64,000 nt of DNA from Meghimatium bilineatum (taxonomy: Eukaryota > Mollusca > Gastropoda > Stylommatophora > Philomycidae). The notes below the pieces were generated by a model, which did no database searches, was not told the DNA's origin, and worked only from the letters and a program-made list of their open reading frames with translations. Positions 1 to 11,029 of the stretch are shown here, piece after piece. The stretch's first letter is position 1; every line of letters begins with the position of its first letter. Made by a program: the position numbers and the translations under genes. The stretch spans positions 14,309,267-14,373,266 of the forward strand of contig CM067315.1 in assembly GCA_034231615.1 (NCBI GenBank). The letters run 5' to 3'.

Positions 1-462
1 AAATGTTATATGTGGGTGACATCTTGTGTACATGAGGAAATCTTATATGTGGGTGACATCTTGTGTACATGGAGGAAATCTTATATGTGGGTGACATCTT
101 GTGTACATGGAGGAAATCTTATATGTGGGTGACATCTTGTATACCGAAATGAAATCTTATAGTAGGTGACATCTTGTGCACACGGAGAAAATCATATATG
201 TGTGGTGATATCTTGTGTACACGAAGGAAATGTTATATGCTGTGTGACATCTTATGTACCCAAAATGTAATCTTGTATGCGTGGTGACATCTTGTGTAAG
301 AGGAGGAAATCTTATATGTGGGGTGATATCTTATATGTCGAAATAAAATCTTGTATGTGTGGTGGTATCTCATATTTACCAAAATTAAATCTTGTATGTG
401 GGGTGACATCTTGTGTACCGAAATGAAATCTTATATGTGGGATGACATTTTATACTCAAGAA
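1..462. repeat. Minisatellite, 37-39 bp unit, about 12 copies
   Basis: A tandem array built on a unit containing GGGTGACATCTTGTGTAC followed by GGAAATCTTATATGT. The first copies are 37-38 bp apart and nearly identical; later copies diverge (GTACCGAAATGAAATC variants). The array runs off the left edge of the window, so its true length is unknown. It fades into a looser AAATCTGACATAA-type repeat that returns at 2040-2225 and 3230-3510. Confidence 0.9.
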
Positions 463-479
463 TAAATCGTACATAAGAG

Positions 480-827
480 CCAAAGGCGATATCTGACCTA
501 ACGGAATTCAATCAGATTGCGTTTATCAGATTACACTCTAAGACGCAATATTATAAACGCGATGAAATATGACAGAATTAGACGGTTTCTTGCACATTTG
601 GATGAAGTCTGACATAAACGCATTGTATGTCATGAAATCGATAGTTGATGCAACATGATAACTTACACTTAGATATTGTCTATTTTGTGAAGTTATAAGC
701 CCTTATATAAATATCCAAACTGAACTATATTGTGAAAAGAGGTTTGCTTTAAGACTGAGAGCTACTAATAGCTTACAAACACATCAGTACACTGATATAA
801 CATGAAATCTGACGTATATAATATATA
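480..827. other. AT-rich intergenic stretch, no gene seen
   Basis: Unique-looking AT-rich sequence with a few decayed ATGAAATCTGACATAA-like words related to the neighbouring array. I see no open frame with recognisable protein similarity. Confidence 0.5.
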
Positions 828-2000
828 TCTATCTATCTATCTATTCCATGAAACCCTTTTTTGCCTTTCATCGTCAGGAGTAGAAGAGTTTTCTGGAGAC
901 GGCCCTCTTGTGTGCTGAGTATATTGTGGAATTTGCCGCCTCTTTTATTTCAGTGGTCCATCGTTTTCGTGGTCAGTCTCCAGGTCGGCTTTCGCTGTAT
1001 CTGTCTACCATAGCTTGCTGTAATATGCTGTCTGATGGTAGTCTGCTGATGCGCATGCGGTTGCGTCTGTGGTTCTCACCAATAGCTCACTAGACAAACC
1101 ACCCATGCAACAGAAAACTTTAGTAGATGACGTGCCTTTATATTGAGGTTGTCTTCTTATAGAAGCTTCATGGCACGTCATCTATACAATCCCGTAGTCG
1201 TAACCTTCCATAACAGTTACCATGTTGTTCCGAAAGGCCGACGTTGTGCTTGAACTAGTTACGTGCACGGCGTGGGTGGACAGAGCAACAAAGAAAACTG
1301 TCGCAATGGCCAGAGTTGTGCCCTGATGTCGACGTCTGTTTCGGCGGCATTAGAGTCGAAATTATTTACCATCGAGTTGGATGGCTGTTGGAACAGGATA
1401 AGGGCGGAGCACTTATGGGAATGTCCCACGAACTGCGAGGCCAGTTTCTAATCAAGAATCAAGAAGAATCAAGAAGTCTACTGATGTGTGAAAACCATTT
1501 GATCTGTTGTCTCATGATGTATTCTAAGATTGGGGTTGTTTCGGTTTTTAGTTGGATGTACTCATTCTTCATCCTGTCTCTTAGTGATATTCCTAGGATT
1601 CTGCGTAAGCATACCATTTCAGCTGTCATAAGTTTATGTTTGTCTTGTGCTCTCGTTGACCATGTTTGGCATTGGTAGCACAGCGTTGGCATAATAGTCG
1701 TTTTGAATAGTGTTATTTTGGTGTTTAAATCTACAATTTTGTTTATGAAGATTGGTGTCATTTGCCCTAGGACTTGATATGCTTTACTACATCTATTGTG
1801 TATTTCTTTGCTGCTCTTGCCGTCTGAGATATATATATATATATATATTGGTGTTTCTTTCCTTCCTATCTTCAGTACTTCGGTCTTTTCTATATTTATC
1901 TTCATCTTAAAGGTATGTCACGTTGGATGTAATCTTTCTATTTGTCTTTGTAGTTTTTTGTCACCATGTTGCCAGGTGAGGTTTTCCCGATACAACACTG
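828..2000 (-). mobile_element. 5'-truncated non-LTR retrotransposon (LINE), 3' part of RT ORF, interrupted
   Basis: Read on the minus strand, 1459-1905 encodes a LINE reverse-transcriptase C-terminal region: a thumb-like stretch (KTTIMPTLCYQCQTWS), then a connection region (CLRRILGISLRDRMKNEY, RQQIKWFSHISRL). The element continues leftward to a (TATC)n tail at 828-844. A second copy of the same LINE lies at 32518-33120 and shares the 845-1040 part and the tail. The frame is broken, and a 424-bp insert at 1052-1475 splits it. Non-functional fossil; the clade is not assigned with confidence. Confidence 0.8.
1052..1475 (+). mobile_element. Short retroposon-like insert in a LINE, with 11-bp target-site duplication
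   Basis: The second copy of the surrounding LINE (32730-32770) is continuous here, while this copy is split by 424 bp. The insert is flanked by GTCTGCTGATG (1041-1051) and GTCTACTGATG (1476-1486), 10 of 11 matching, as expected for target-primed insertion. Its right end is a short ATCAAGAA repeat tail, and its last 80 bp or so resemble 38625-38715. No RNA polymerase III boxes are clear, so calling it a SINE is an inference. Confidence 0.65.
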
Positions 2001-2039
2001 CGATAGGATTAGAAATCCGACAGTGAGAACTCAAGTCGC

Positions 2040-2225
2040 TCGTAGAAAATGGTATCTAATATAAAAGAGTGAAATCTAACATTAGGAATGCAGTCTGACG
2101 TAAAGGAAGAAAATCTAATTTTGGACGGCGAAATTTGACATAAGGTATTAAAACTTATAGGGGGGGGGGGGTTATATAATATAAGGGTGTTAGATCTAAC
2201 ATAAGGGTGTAAAATCTAATATAAG
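2040..2225. repeat. Degenerate short tandem repeat (AAATCTAACATAAGGGTGT type) with G tract
   Basis: Loose repeats of about 20-25 bp with the consensus AAATCTAACATAAGGGTGT. They include a pure G run at 2161-2170. The same motif resumes at 2868-2960 and 3230-3510, which suggests one old array later split by SINE and LINE insertions. Confidence 0.65.
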
Positions 2226-2690
<465 letters not shown>

Positions 2691-2697
2691 AACTAAC

Positions 2698-2860
2698 TAA
2701 TGGCAACAGGGGCAATGGCCGACCAAGACGCCGTTGTACAAAAGACATTCAAGAATGCCTGCGCATGTCACTGAAAAATGCAGGACAACTTGCTCAAGAC
2801 CGCGGAGAATTCAAGAGATCCATAGGAAAGACTACATTCTGGAAAGAATATGTCATTTGA
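2698..2860 (+). mobile_element. LINE 3'-end fragment
   Basis: The + frame ending at TGA 2858-2860 reads GRPRRRCTKDIQE, then GQLAQDRGEFKRSI and TTFWKEYVI. This is the basic tail of an APE-type LINE ORF. A sister fragment on the minus strand at 58846-59215 has the same ending (TTFWKEYI). Only the last 55 codons or so are present. Confidence 0.75.
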
Positions 2861-2961
2861 TGAATGAATCTGATATAAGTGTATAAGATCTGATATAAGT
2901 GTATACAATCCGTATAGAAGCTGATATAACCAATCTGATATAAGGGTGTAAAATGTTATAT

Positions 2962-3212
2962 GCCACCTCGCTTGCTATCACCGGATTACAGCGTGCTATG
3001 TTCAAAACTACACGTCAGGACAAAAACAAAAATCAGGATCCTGATTTCTCGTTTGACTCAGCTCCTCCAGTCGACTCAGTTGTGAGTACATGACGCATGA
3101 GTTAGGGGAGGTAAAGACAGCAAGGTAGGGAACTGACCACCCCACCTAATAGTTGCTGCGGCTTAGTACATGAAGAGTTATCTTCATCCTCGACGGCATA
3201 TTGCTACCATGG
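2962..3212 (+). mobile_element. tRNA-derived SINE, family C (copy 2, opposite orientation)
   Basis: Reverse-orientation relative of 2226-2690 and 23660-23950. It shares CACCTAATAGTTGCTGCGGC, the TGAGTTAGGGGAGGTAAAGA block and the GACTCAGTTGTGAGTACATGA block. The tRNA-like head (CGGATTACAGCGTGCTATG) is at the left. Confidence 0.75.
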
Positions 3213-3229
3213 AACCTATCTTTTCCTTA

Positions 3230-3510
3230 CAGTATTATATAAGAGTATGCAATGTCATGTAGGGGTGTAAAATATGATATGAGGATGTAACATCTAATAT
3301 AAGGGTTTTTCATATGACATATGGGTGTTAAATTCAATATAAGGTGGGGAGGGGTAAACTATGACGTAAGAGGGTGAAGTCTGACATAAGGGTATGAAAT
3401 CTGACATTAGTTGGTGGATTCTGAAATATGTGGGTGAATTCTGACATAAGGTGGTGAAGTCTGACATAAGGGGGTGAAGTCTGACATAAAGGGGTGAAGT
3501 ATGGCAGTGT
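3230..3510. repeat. Degenerate tandem repeat, about 22 bp (GAAGTCTGACATAAGGGGGT type)
   Basis: Continues the 2040-2225 motif. The cleanest part is 3360-3500, with about six copies of GTGAAGTCTGACATAAGG. Overlapping reading frames on the minus strand are repeat artefacts. Confidence 0.75.
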
Positions 3511-4471
3511 AGGCAACCCCTCTTATATTTTTGTTTAAAGAAAGAACAAAAATTAGTTCTAAAACGTGTTCGAATCTATGAACATTTACGACCAGTAAAT
3601 TGCCTCCATTTTGCAGTTCTTCTCCGAAAGGTGTTGTATACGGAAGGGAAATTACTTTGTGGTTTGAGTGCAATATTATATTTGCTATATTAAATTAGGA
3701 ATAATGGACGATGATTACCTCCCATGATGGTCGTTGTATGTCTGAAAGTTTGGAAGCTTCTCTCGACTGATAAAGTATTTTTATTTTATTTCAGAGACTG
3801 GCTGGAGAATAAGATTAGAAGAAAAAGAAATTGTGTTCGCTGGAGGCTCTGTCTTTTCATTTCCTTTATTTGAATCGTCCGACACATTTTCTATCAGCAG
3901 GACATGTTCATCTACTTTGGCATATAACATATATTTCGGCTGTCATCTACTTTGGAATACATCCTTTATTTCTGCTGTGATCTACTTCTCTATTCTCCAG
4001 TCTGGTAGTCTAACTAGTCTACTTAACCTTATTATATGTTGTGATGTTCGTCCGTGTGTTACACAACTCTGAAATAGAAGCAGAGTAGTAACATTAGTAC
4101 CTGTCATGTATGTTGTAGGAAAAGAAAAAAAGGGGATGGATGTTGAATTAGATATCACAACGAATGTTCTCCACTCTTTAGACAACATATTCGTTCCAGT
4201 AAGAAGTCATCTTTAAGAATGTTCTGATCTTCTAAGCCATTCTAGACGAGTTCACAGACAAGGCAAATTTAAACAATTTGAGATGTCTTCTGTCCATCGC
4301 CGGATTGGGAGCCCTTACGCCTGTTACCAACAACCATGCCTTTCATTATTAACATTTTCCATGCTGTTATGTAGGATCTTCACTTTTGTGATGAAGCATC
4401 TGGTACCGCTGCTAGACTGTTGGATTCCCATGTTTAATCTGCACAAGATCTCGAGATTGCAATAAAGTTAA
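3511..4471. other. No gene recognised
   Basis: AT-rich sequence with only short, unrecognised open frames (for example 3833-4072 +). I see no repeat or conserved protein motif. Confidence 0.4.
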
Positions 4472-4651
4472 TGAGTTAGTTAGCCGTCAGTCTTTTAGTT
4501 AATTAGTTAATAAGTCAGTCAATCAATCAGACTGTCAGTCAGTCAATTAGTTAATCATTCAATCACTCAGGTAGTCAATCAGTCAGTCATTTAGTTCAAT
4601 TTAACTATTTAGTTATACAGTGAGTCAGTCAGTTAGTTAGTTAGTTTGTCA
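4472..4651. repeat. Degenerate tetranucleotide repeat (AGTC/AGTT)n
   Basis: An imperfect mixture of AGTC, AATC and AGTT tetramers over 180 bp. Confidence 0.85.
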
Positions 4652-6120
4652 CTTATACCGGTAGCTATCGGTCGCTTTCTTGTTTGCGTCTAGCAAACAT
4701 CATGACGGCACGTTCAACGTCTAAACTAGGTAACATAATAATTTCAAATGTAGGCCTACAATTCAAAGTATAAATAACTACTTCCACTTTCTTCCTTCCG
4801 CAGCAAAGTTCCGGAAAGAGTTCAAGACCGCCTGCTACTGTTTCTTCTACCGGATCAGGAAACGTCCTTTTCTTGTCAGGAGAGAGACAACGTTCACTAT
4901 GACCTTTTCTAACAGTAACTATAGTAATTGTCACACAGAAGAGGTCACTCTTGCCAGCATCTGAGCATACGTGTGACATCTATGTGACGAGTCTGGTGAA
5001 CAATAAGGCGCCAGTTACTCTAATAGAATTGAGACGATGTCCTAACACTGACCCATTTCAACGGATTAACCTCAACTTCAGAGCACAACTCTCCAATTAT
5101 CCTGGCTAATGTTTGTAACATTAAATACAGTAAAGAACTAGAAATACATCAATAATATCATTATTGCTAAAACATCATTCATATCTTTTACAACATCAAC
5201 AACATCATGGTTTGCGTCATTGTCATCATTATATCTCACTTCCAGGGTCATCATTACTCTAAATATTAATAATGATGCTCAAAGTAATTTGATTGCCATT
5301 GTATGTCGTGCTTGGGGACATATACAATCTTGAATCTCTTAAAACGTGCAGTATTCTTTTAGTACTGTCATTTAGAACGTTGACATTTTCACTCTGATAT
5401 CTATAACATTTGGTTGGTCACTGGTCAACAATTTTTTTACAAAAGTTACGTTATTAGTCATTACTTATCACTTTTGAATTACTTATTACTTATCCCTTAA
5501 TTACCCCCGTACACCTAGGAGATGGTAGCATTACAAAAAATACATCTTTAAAAAACGGTTTAAAGTTACAAGGCTGAAACTTTCACAGTAGATACCTGAA
5601 TGAATACACTATATTTAGAAGGTAAAATTCTACGTTCTATATAAATGTAAATAGAAATTATTTGGTCTTGAACAAAAATGTTAAAATTTTCATGTTCAAA
5701 ATTGTTATGTCATTTCTGTACAAGTTTTGAGAAGATATTAAGTACAAATGAGTTATATTTAAAAATGTATGCATACAAATGTACTAACTATGGCACATAC
5801 TACGGATATTAGAATATATTGTAAAACTTTTCATACAGGCGGGTTCAAAGTCCACTCATTTTTGGGTGACAATTTTCCAAATTTTAAAGCTATAAAACTG
5901 GTAAATTATACATAGATAGCAAAGTTCTTAGTATGTCCTATATGGCAACTATGTAAACAATATGCATGCAAAATTTCATCAATATTTGTTAATATTTTAA
6001 AAAGTTATGAGTACAGAAGTGACAATTACATCAAAATTTCGCGAACGAATAATTAGAGAATTTACACATTATAAATAGGATTCCTTACTTGAATACGAAG
6101 ATACATTGAATTGATTGTCT
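4652..6120. other. AT-rich stretch, no gene recognised
   Basis: A 104-codon minus-strand open frame at 4665-4979 has no motif I recognise. From about 5500 to 6120 the DNA is very AT-rich and may be the 3' flank of the TE-type ORF that follows on the minus strand; this is a positional guess only. Confidence 0.35.
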
Positions 6121-6124
6121 TACT

Positions 6125-6640
6125 TTAACAACCACCTGCGGGGTATAGATACCCTTCAACCTTAACGTGTGCTTCATCTAGACCCAATCTCCTTCTTCTC
6201 CTGGCTCTTCTGACTTCTAGGGTTGCCTCGGTAACCTTATTTTGTGCATTTAACAGTCTCTTAGAATCAGTTCTTGCGAAGTAATCCAACATGAATTTTC
6301 CGCATGTCACTTCCAACAGCCTAAGTGCAGCCTGCAGATCTTGTGATCCATCATTAAAAACTAAGGTTGCAATGCCAACTGCAATATTAACAGCTGTCAA
6401 CCCATTGTATGCGTGCTTTTGTCAGATTTGCCATATCATTCTGTTGAAGGACTCATCAATATTTCTGCAGTACTGGGAAATATTTTTTCCGGATATTTTG
6501 AATGAATTACTTGATTACAAATTGATACCTAAACGTGTGCAAGAAAGATTTGCAAATTCAAAACGAGGCTATTTGCCACAATTACATAGGGAGGTGTTCA
6601 TTGTTTTAATATTAATATGAACTGTTCACTGTTTTTCTCA
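6125..6640 (-). pseudogene. C-terminal remnant of a transposon-type protein (possibly Mutator-like)
   Basis: The minus-strand frame upstream of the 91-codon open frame at 6125-6400 can be followed further. It reads DESFNRMIWQI, a TGA where the family usually has Cys, then QKHAYNGLTAVNIAVGIATL, then a basic tail ATLEVRRARRRRRLGLDEAH. The order (ES.N..IWQ.C.K, a hydrophobic segment, then a basic end) resembles the C-terminus of a transposon-encoded family common in invertebrates, which I associate with Mutator-like elements. That assignment is from memory and tentative. The in-frame stop marks it as decayed. Confidence 0.5.
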
Positions 6641-8430
6641 AACATACTGAACATTTTTGCAATATTTCTTAAAACCCCTGACCCACCCGCACATATTTCA
6701 CAATTCTATATCTCAAAAAATGTAAACACTACGACCAAATTTCTTTAAGCAAAATGTTCATAAATACAAACTCTTTAATTTGATGCCAATATCTTCGCAT
6801 AATTAAAAAATCGGTATTGACCCCAATGCTCTTTCCATGCTGTTATGTCTCTTTATATGGCCACAAAAAAAAAGACAGAAAAAACAGCATTCTTATGATG
6901 TTGTTAAGTAGCCAGCCCTCTTCGGCGTGTTTTTATCTTAACACTTCTTGATTTGTCTTTTTAGCTGTCTATGGTATACGTAAAATTCTTCTGTACCATC
7001 TCATTTTGAAATCAGCAATGTACAGTATTAAGACTCAGTTTAGATGATTCTACAAATAGTCTCAATTCTTGTGTGTCATGAGTTATTTCTATGGCATTCA
7101 TGATGCCTTCAATATCGGAACAGAATACCAGATTATTTTCCTTTATAAAGACAGGCTCCAACTACTGGTGGCGTTTTCGATATGAAGTCATTGTGATATC
7201 TTCGTCCAGGAGATTCCATTGTTGGAGTCTTGTTCCGAGCAATTCTGCGTTGCTCTTGAATAAGTCCAAATCACGAACCATGTCATTTAATAATATAATT
7301 ATTTATTAATTATTTAGTTATTCTGTGTGGGATTGATGATGCACCACAGTGAAAATAGGGATCACTGCATGCACGCGGACCAGGATAAGAACAGGTTGGC
7401 TAACCGTTGTCCTCATCAGATTAATCAAAATAATATTCTGCTGGAGGTTCTGGAATTGGAAGTCCCTCACCATGCGGAACTGGTCTCAATGCAGATGGAA
7501 TGTTTGATTAGACTATTATCAACTTCTTGTGCTTCGTTATTCTGCCGAAAAGAAGAGGAAACAATCAGAAGTAACAGTCAGTTATGTGGTTTCTTGGCTC
7601 TCTCCACACCATAGAGACTGCAGATGGCATTTATGGTCTTTTGCCATTCAACCACTGTGAAAACTGTGCTATACGTGTAGCACAGCATCATATGTGCTGT
7701 GCCCAATGGTTGTCATGGTCACCACATTGCATCCGAAGTAAAGATTACATGCATGCTTCACTTGAGAACTGAGACTTTTCTTCTGTTCGGTAAATGTCGC
7801 TTCCCCACAGATATAGCAACAATTGTCCACGAAATTAACGCACTATCCATGCATTACTATTCTGTAGTATACGTAGATGGATAAAATCATAACATTTGTA
7901 TGTAACAGTAGCTTAAACTGTCTTGCACGAAATCAGAAATACAATATTTTTAATGCGCATCCTTTCTGACTGGGTTTTATATAGTACACATCTGATGTCA
8001 GCTTACTTCAGCAGCCACCTGGTAGTAGGATTACATTGCATAAGAAAATGATAAAATCAACTCTGGATGATGTGTTCATGATCGCATTATGCAATGTGAT
8101 ACAATATATATTACATCATTCTAGGCTTATTAACGATTTCGTTGCTGTCAAACTGGATAAATGTACATTGAAATTGAACTACATGAAATACGTTCAAAAA
8201 AGAGAGCCAATAAAAATATTTTATGGTTATATTCGTTTTTAGCGCACCAAAATACTAGAGATTATAACGTTTTCAATTCAGTAACGATTTTCAATGAGTT
8301 ACAAGAAGCCCTACTAGACTGCCGAGAATATTCACTATTTCCTGTTTCATCCTTCATTAATTTTGTCTGTTGCAAGCCCAGAGATATGACGGGGATTTGA
8401 CCGGCAAAGCTTGGAACGGGGTAATAAAAT
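6641..8430. other. No gene recognised
   Basis: Several short open frames (7091-7309, 7327-7614, 8036-8242, all +) show no conserved motif. The sequence is AT-rich without obvious tandem structure. Part may belong to the decayed transposon ending at 6640, but nothing in it proves that. Confidence 0.35.
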
Positions 8431-8432
8431 TT

Positions 8433-8556
8433 TGCTAATCACTGGAAACACACATAATAAAACGCAGATCGACGTTTTGACGAAAAGACCCTTATCCACA
8501 TTACATATACAACAAACTCCGACCAGCAAGAACGGCACTAATGATGTTTACATGGC
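8433..8556. repeat. Dispersed repeat, possible Penelope-like element end
   Basis: Shares TTTTGCTAATC.CTGGAAACAC near the start and GAGCAAGAACA/GCAAGAACGGCAC near the end with 28955-29065. Both contain a GACGTTTTGACGAAAAGACC-like or GATGTTTCAACCAAAAGG-like segment. A similar segment sits at 43715-43765. A Penelope-like fragment lies 0.9 kb downstream, so these may be termini of that element class; this is inferred. Confidence 0.45.
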
Positions 8557-8669
8557 AGAGCTAAATATGGGGACAACCTAGAACGGTTGAAACTAGGTCA
8601 GAGGTGAAACAACACTAACAGAAAATATACGAAACACACCCAAATACACGGAAAACAAGACATACACAT

Positions 8670-9028
8670 CTGAAACAAGACACATACATGTGAAACAAGA
8701 CAAATACATGTGAAACAAGACAAATACACGTGAAACAAGACAAATACACGTGAAACAAGACAAATACACGTGAAACAAGACAAATACATGTGAAACAAGA
8801 CACATACATGTGAAACAAGATAAATACATGTGAAACAAGACAAATACATGTGAAACAAGACACATACATGTGAAACAAGACAAATACATGTGAAACAAGA
8901 CACATACATGTGAAACAAGACAAATACATGTGAAACAAGACAAATACACGTGAAACAAGACAAATACACGTGAAACAAGACAAATACATGTGAAACAAGA
9001 CAAATACATGTGAAACAAGACATGTGAG
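8670..9028. repeat. Minisatellite, 20 bp unit, about 18 copies
   Basis: Unit GAAACAAGACAAATACATGT with C/T and A/C variants (ACACGT, CACATACA). Since 20 is not divisible by 3, all three minus frames stay open across it. That explains overlapping reading frames of up to 238 codons at 8593-9309, which I do not regard as genes. Confidence 0.95.
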
Positions 9029-9231
9029 AAGTTATGGAACAACACGATATCATACATATGATTGGCGGGCATTGATCTTAAAGGTTCTAAAACTTTCGTT
9101 ACTGCATGTATCCTGTGAATGAGTGCAGGAAAGCTTTCTATGGGCTGTGGAAATAAATGCCACTTTGCCATAGCAGACACCGCGACATGTACAAGAAGGA
9201 TTTTGATTGTACCTCCGTAAGAAAAAAAAAA

Positions 9232-9307
9232 CCTGTCCCAACCGTGGATTGAATCCGGGACCTCAAAGGTTTTAGAACGGTGTTCTAACCACAAGAACAT
9301 GCTCTCC
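9232..9307 (-). mobile_element. tRNA-like SINE head
   Basis: On the minus strand this stretch has an A-box-like TTGTGGTTAGAACACC and a B-box-like CGGATTCAATCC with tRNA-like spacing. There is no complete cloverleaf, so it is a SINE promoter rather than a tRNA gene. Confidence 0.6.
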
Positions 9308-9409
9308 ACATGCGCTCAAAGGTACAATCTTCCGAAATTGATTAGGCCTACATGTATAGTGGTTCTCATGCACGTGACGGGTTCGATTGTCTGAGAAGCA
9401 AGATTTAAT

Positions 9410-9815
9410 GACCTGACCTGAATATCATGGGTGCCTCGATGGCCAATGCCATTGAAATGGTCTGTAACAGGAGTTCCCACATGGTTTTTGATGCTGTAAA
9501 GATATTCGCAGAGTCCGTCTGCCCCCTTCTAGTATCACCTACATAGTCATGGGACAACGTTTTGATATGATGGCATAGATGACGTTGTGGGACAAATATA
9601 TGAAACTCTCTTCAATGATGACGGTGACTTTGGGGAATGTGACAGTCAAGTTCTGGGTGATATAGGAACAGGCGTAGTATCTTGTGCGTTTGAAACTGAT
9701 GGTGCCAACATTATTAAGAACGTCAGACTTGAGATTACACCCGACTAATAAATCCCTGAGTTTCTTGCTACGTCTGCGAGCAAACGGGTAGGATGTAGGG
9801 TCGCACAACATTTCC
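9410..9815 (-). mobile_element. Penelope-like retroelement fragment (GIY-YIG region)
   Basis: The minus-strand frame at 9539-9811 contains SKKLRDLLVGCNLKSD, YYACSYITQNLTV and HNVIYAIISKRCP, the linker leading into a GIY-YIG nuclease in Penelope-like elements. After a frame break the sequence continues with YVGDTRR and then EYLYSIKNH, PVTDHFNGIGHRG and THDIQV, matching the Y-I-G-x-T-x-R and H-F-N-x-x-G-H pattern. The frame is disrupted and no RT domain is adjacent, so this is a fossil. Confidence 0.7.
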
Positions 9816-10111
9816 CTCGTCTTGGGATGCGACTGAAGAAGAGGAAGATGTCAGACGGAGGATATAAATAAAATTGGACATAATTAAGCAGCTGGTCCCT
9901 GGATTCGTGACGTTTTGACAAAGTAGGATCCAGGGTGTCAATAATTGTCTACAAATTGTTGACGTAATTTATGGATAATCATTTATCATACAGATTTCAC
10001 GTCAGAGGCATGTGTATCTTGTATGCCACTTCAGAGGTACGTGTATCTTGTATGCCACGGCACAGGCATGTGTATCATACATTCAACATTCTCAATATGT
10101 CTCGTCTTCCT

Positions 10112-10129
10112 CCCCCCCCCCCCCCCCCA
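10112..10129. repeat. Poly-C tract
   Basis: A C homopolymer of about 17 nt in AT-rich surroundings, one of several G/C homopolymers in the window. Confidence 0.9.
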
Positions 10130-10266
10130 GCGTTTCAGAGACAAGAAAATAGAACAAAGAATAGCAATACTAAAGTCGGCCATGCATGCTGTAACAAGCA
10201 AATAAGGAGGTTTAGTGTGAGTTCAGGTTGGATTTTTCATCCAATAGGCGGTCAACGTGACTCGAA

Positions 10267-10430
10267 ATTCATTCTACACTCTGATGATTTGTGTCGATAA
10301 AAATGATTGTGAATTCATTCTACAGTCTGTTTCTTTGTGTCAATAAAAATTACCGTAAATCCATTCTACAATCGGACACATTGTGTCGATAAAAGTGATT
10401 CGGAATTACTGCTACAGCGTGATTCTTTCT
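10267..10430. repeat. Degenerate tandem repeat, about 50 bp, 3-4 copies
   Basis: Diverged copies of ATTCATTCTACA(N)nTTTGTGTCGATAAAAATGATTGTG. It looks older than the clean arrays nearby. Confidence 0.7.
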
Positions 10431-11029
10431 GTCCCAGTAGGACCCAACACAGCAATCCTGTATATATTGTCATAGTTGAAATACGGTATAATATGACTTC
10501 ATTTTTGCTTCTTTTAAAAATAATTCCTCGTTTAATTGTGAATCTCGTTTAATTGTGAACTATACGTGAATCCTACAGTTGAAAATCCATTGCACTCGCC
10601 ACTTCTCTGAATATTCTGTCTGTGAATATTGAGTCATCCAGAATTCTTTCATTTTTCTGTCTGTGTAACTTGTTTACAGTTAGTGGAATTCTTTGTCATG
10701 ACAACAAGGGGAAACAACTGACTTCCTACTTTAGAACATCGTTGTAGATAGGAGAAGATGTATCAATGAATATTGTTACAATAATTAATATATATAGAAA
10801 TTCCAATATGAGTGTTTACACAGTTCACTATTCAATGTTACTTTAATAAATAAAATATTTCATGTGTTACTTTTGTATGTGTATTTTGTGTGTTTATGTG
10901 TGTATTCATAAACATCTAGACGTAGAAAAGAATGTGCCACGAGGTTTTAAAACGTCACAGAAAGAGTCTAATGTTACCTAAAATAGCCAGGCTTTCACGT
11001 ACAGTATTTACGAAGTCCCCCAGAACATG

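Noticed and set aside
4665..4979. 104-codon minus-strand frame considered as a small gene
   Set aside because: No motif, no splice structure and no repeat support; it is of chance length for a 64-kb window.
8593..9309. A 238-codon Cys/Phe-rich minus-strand frame and two overlapping frames
   Set aside because: All three frames stay open across the 20-bp repeat; the peptide is a translation of the repeat.
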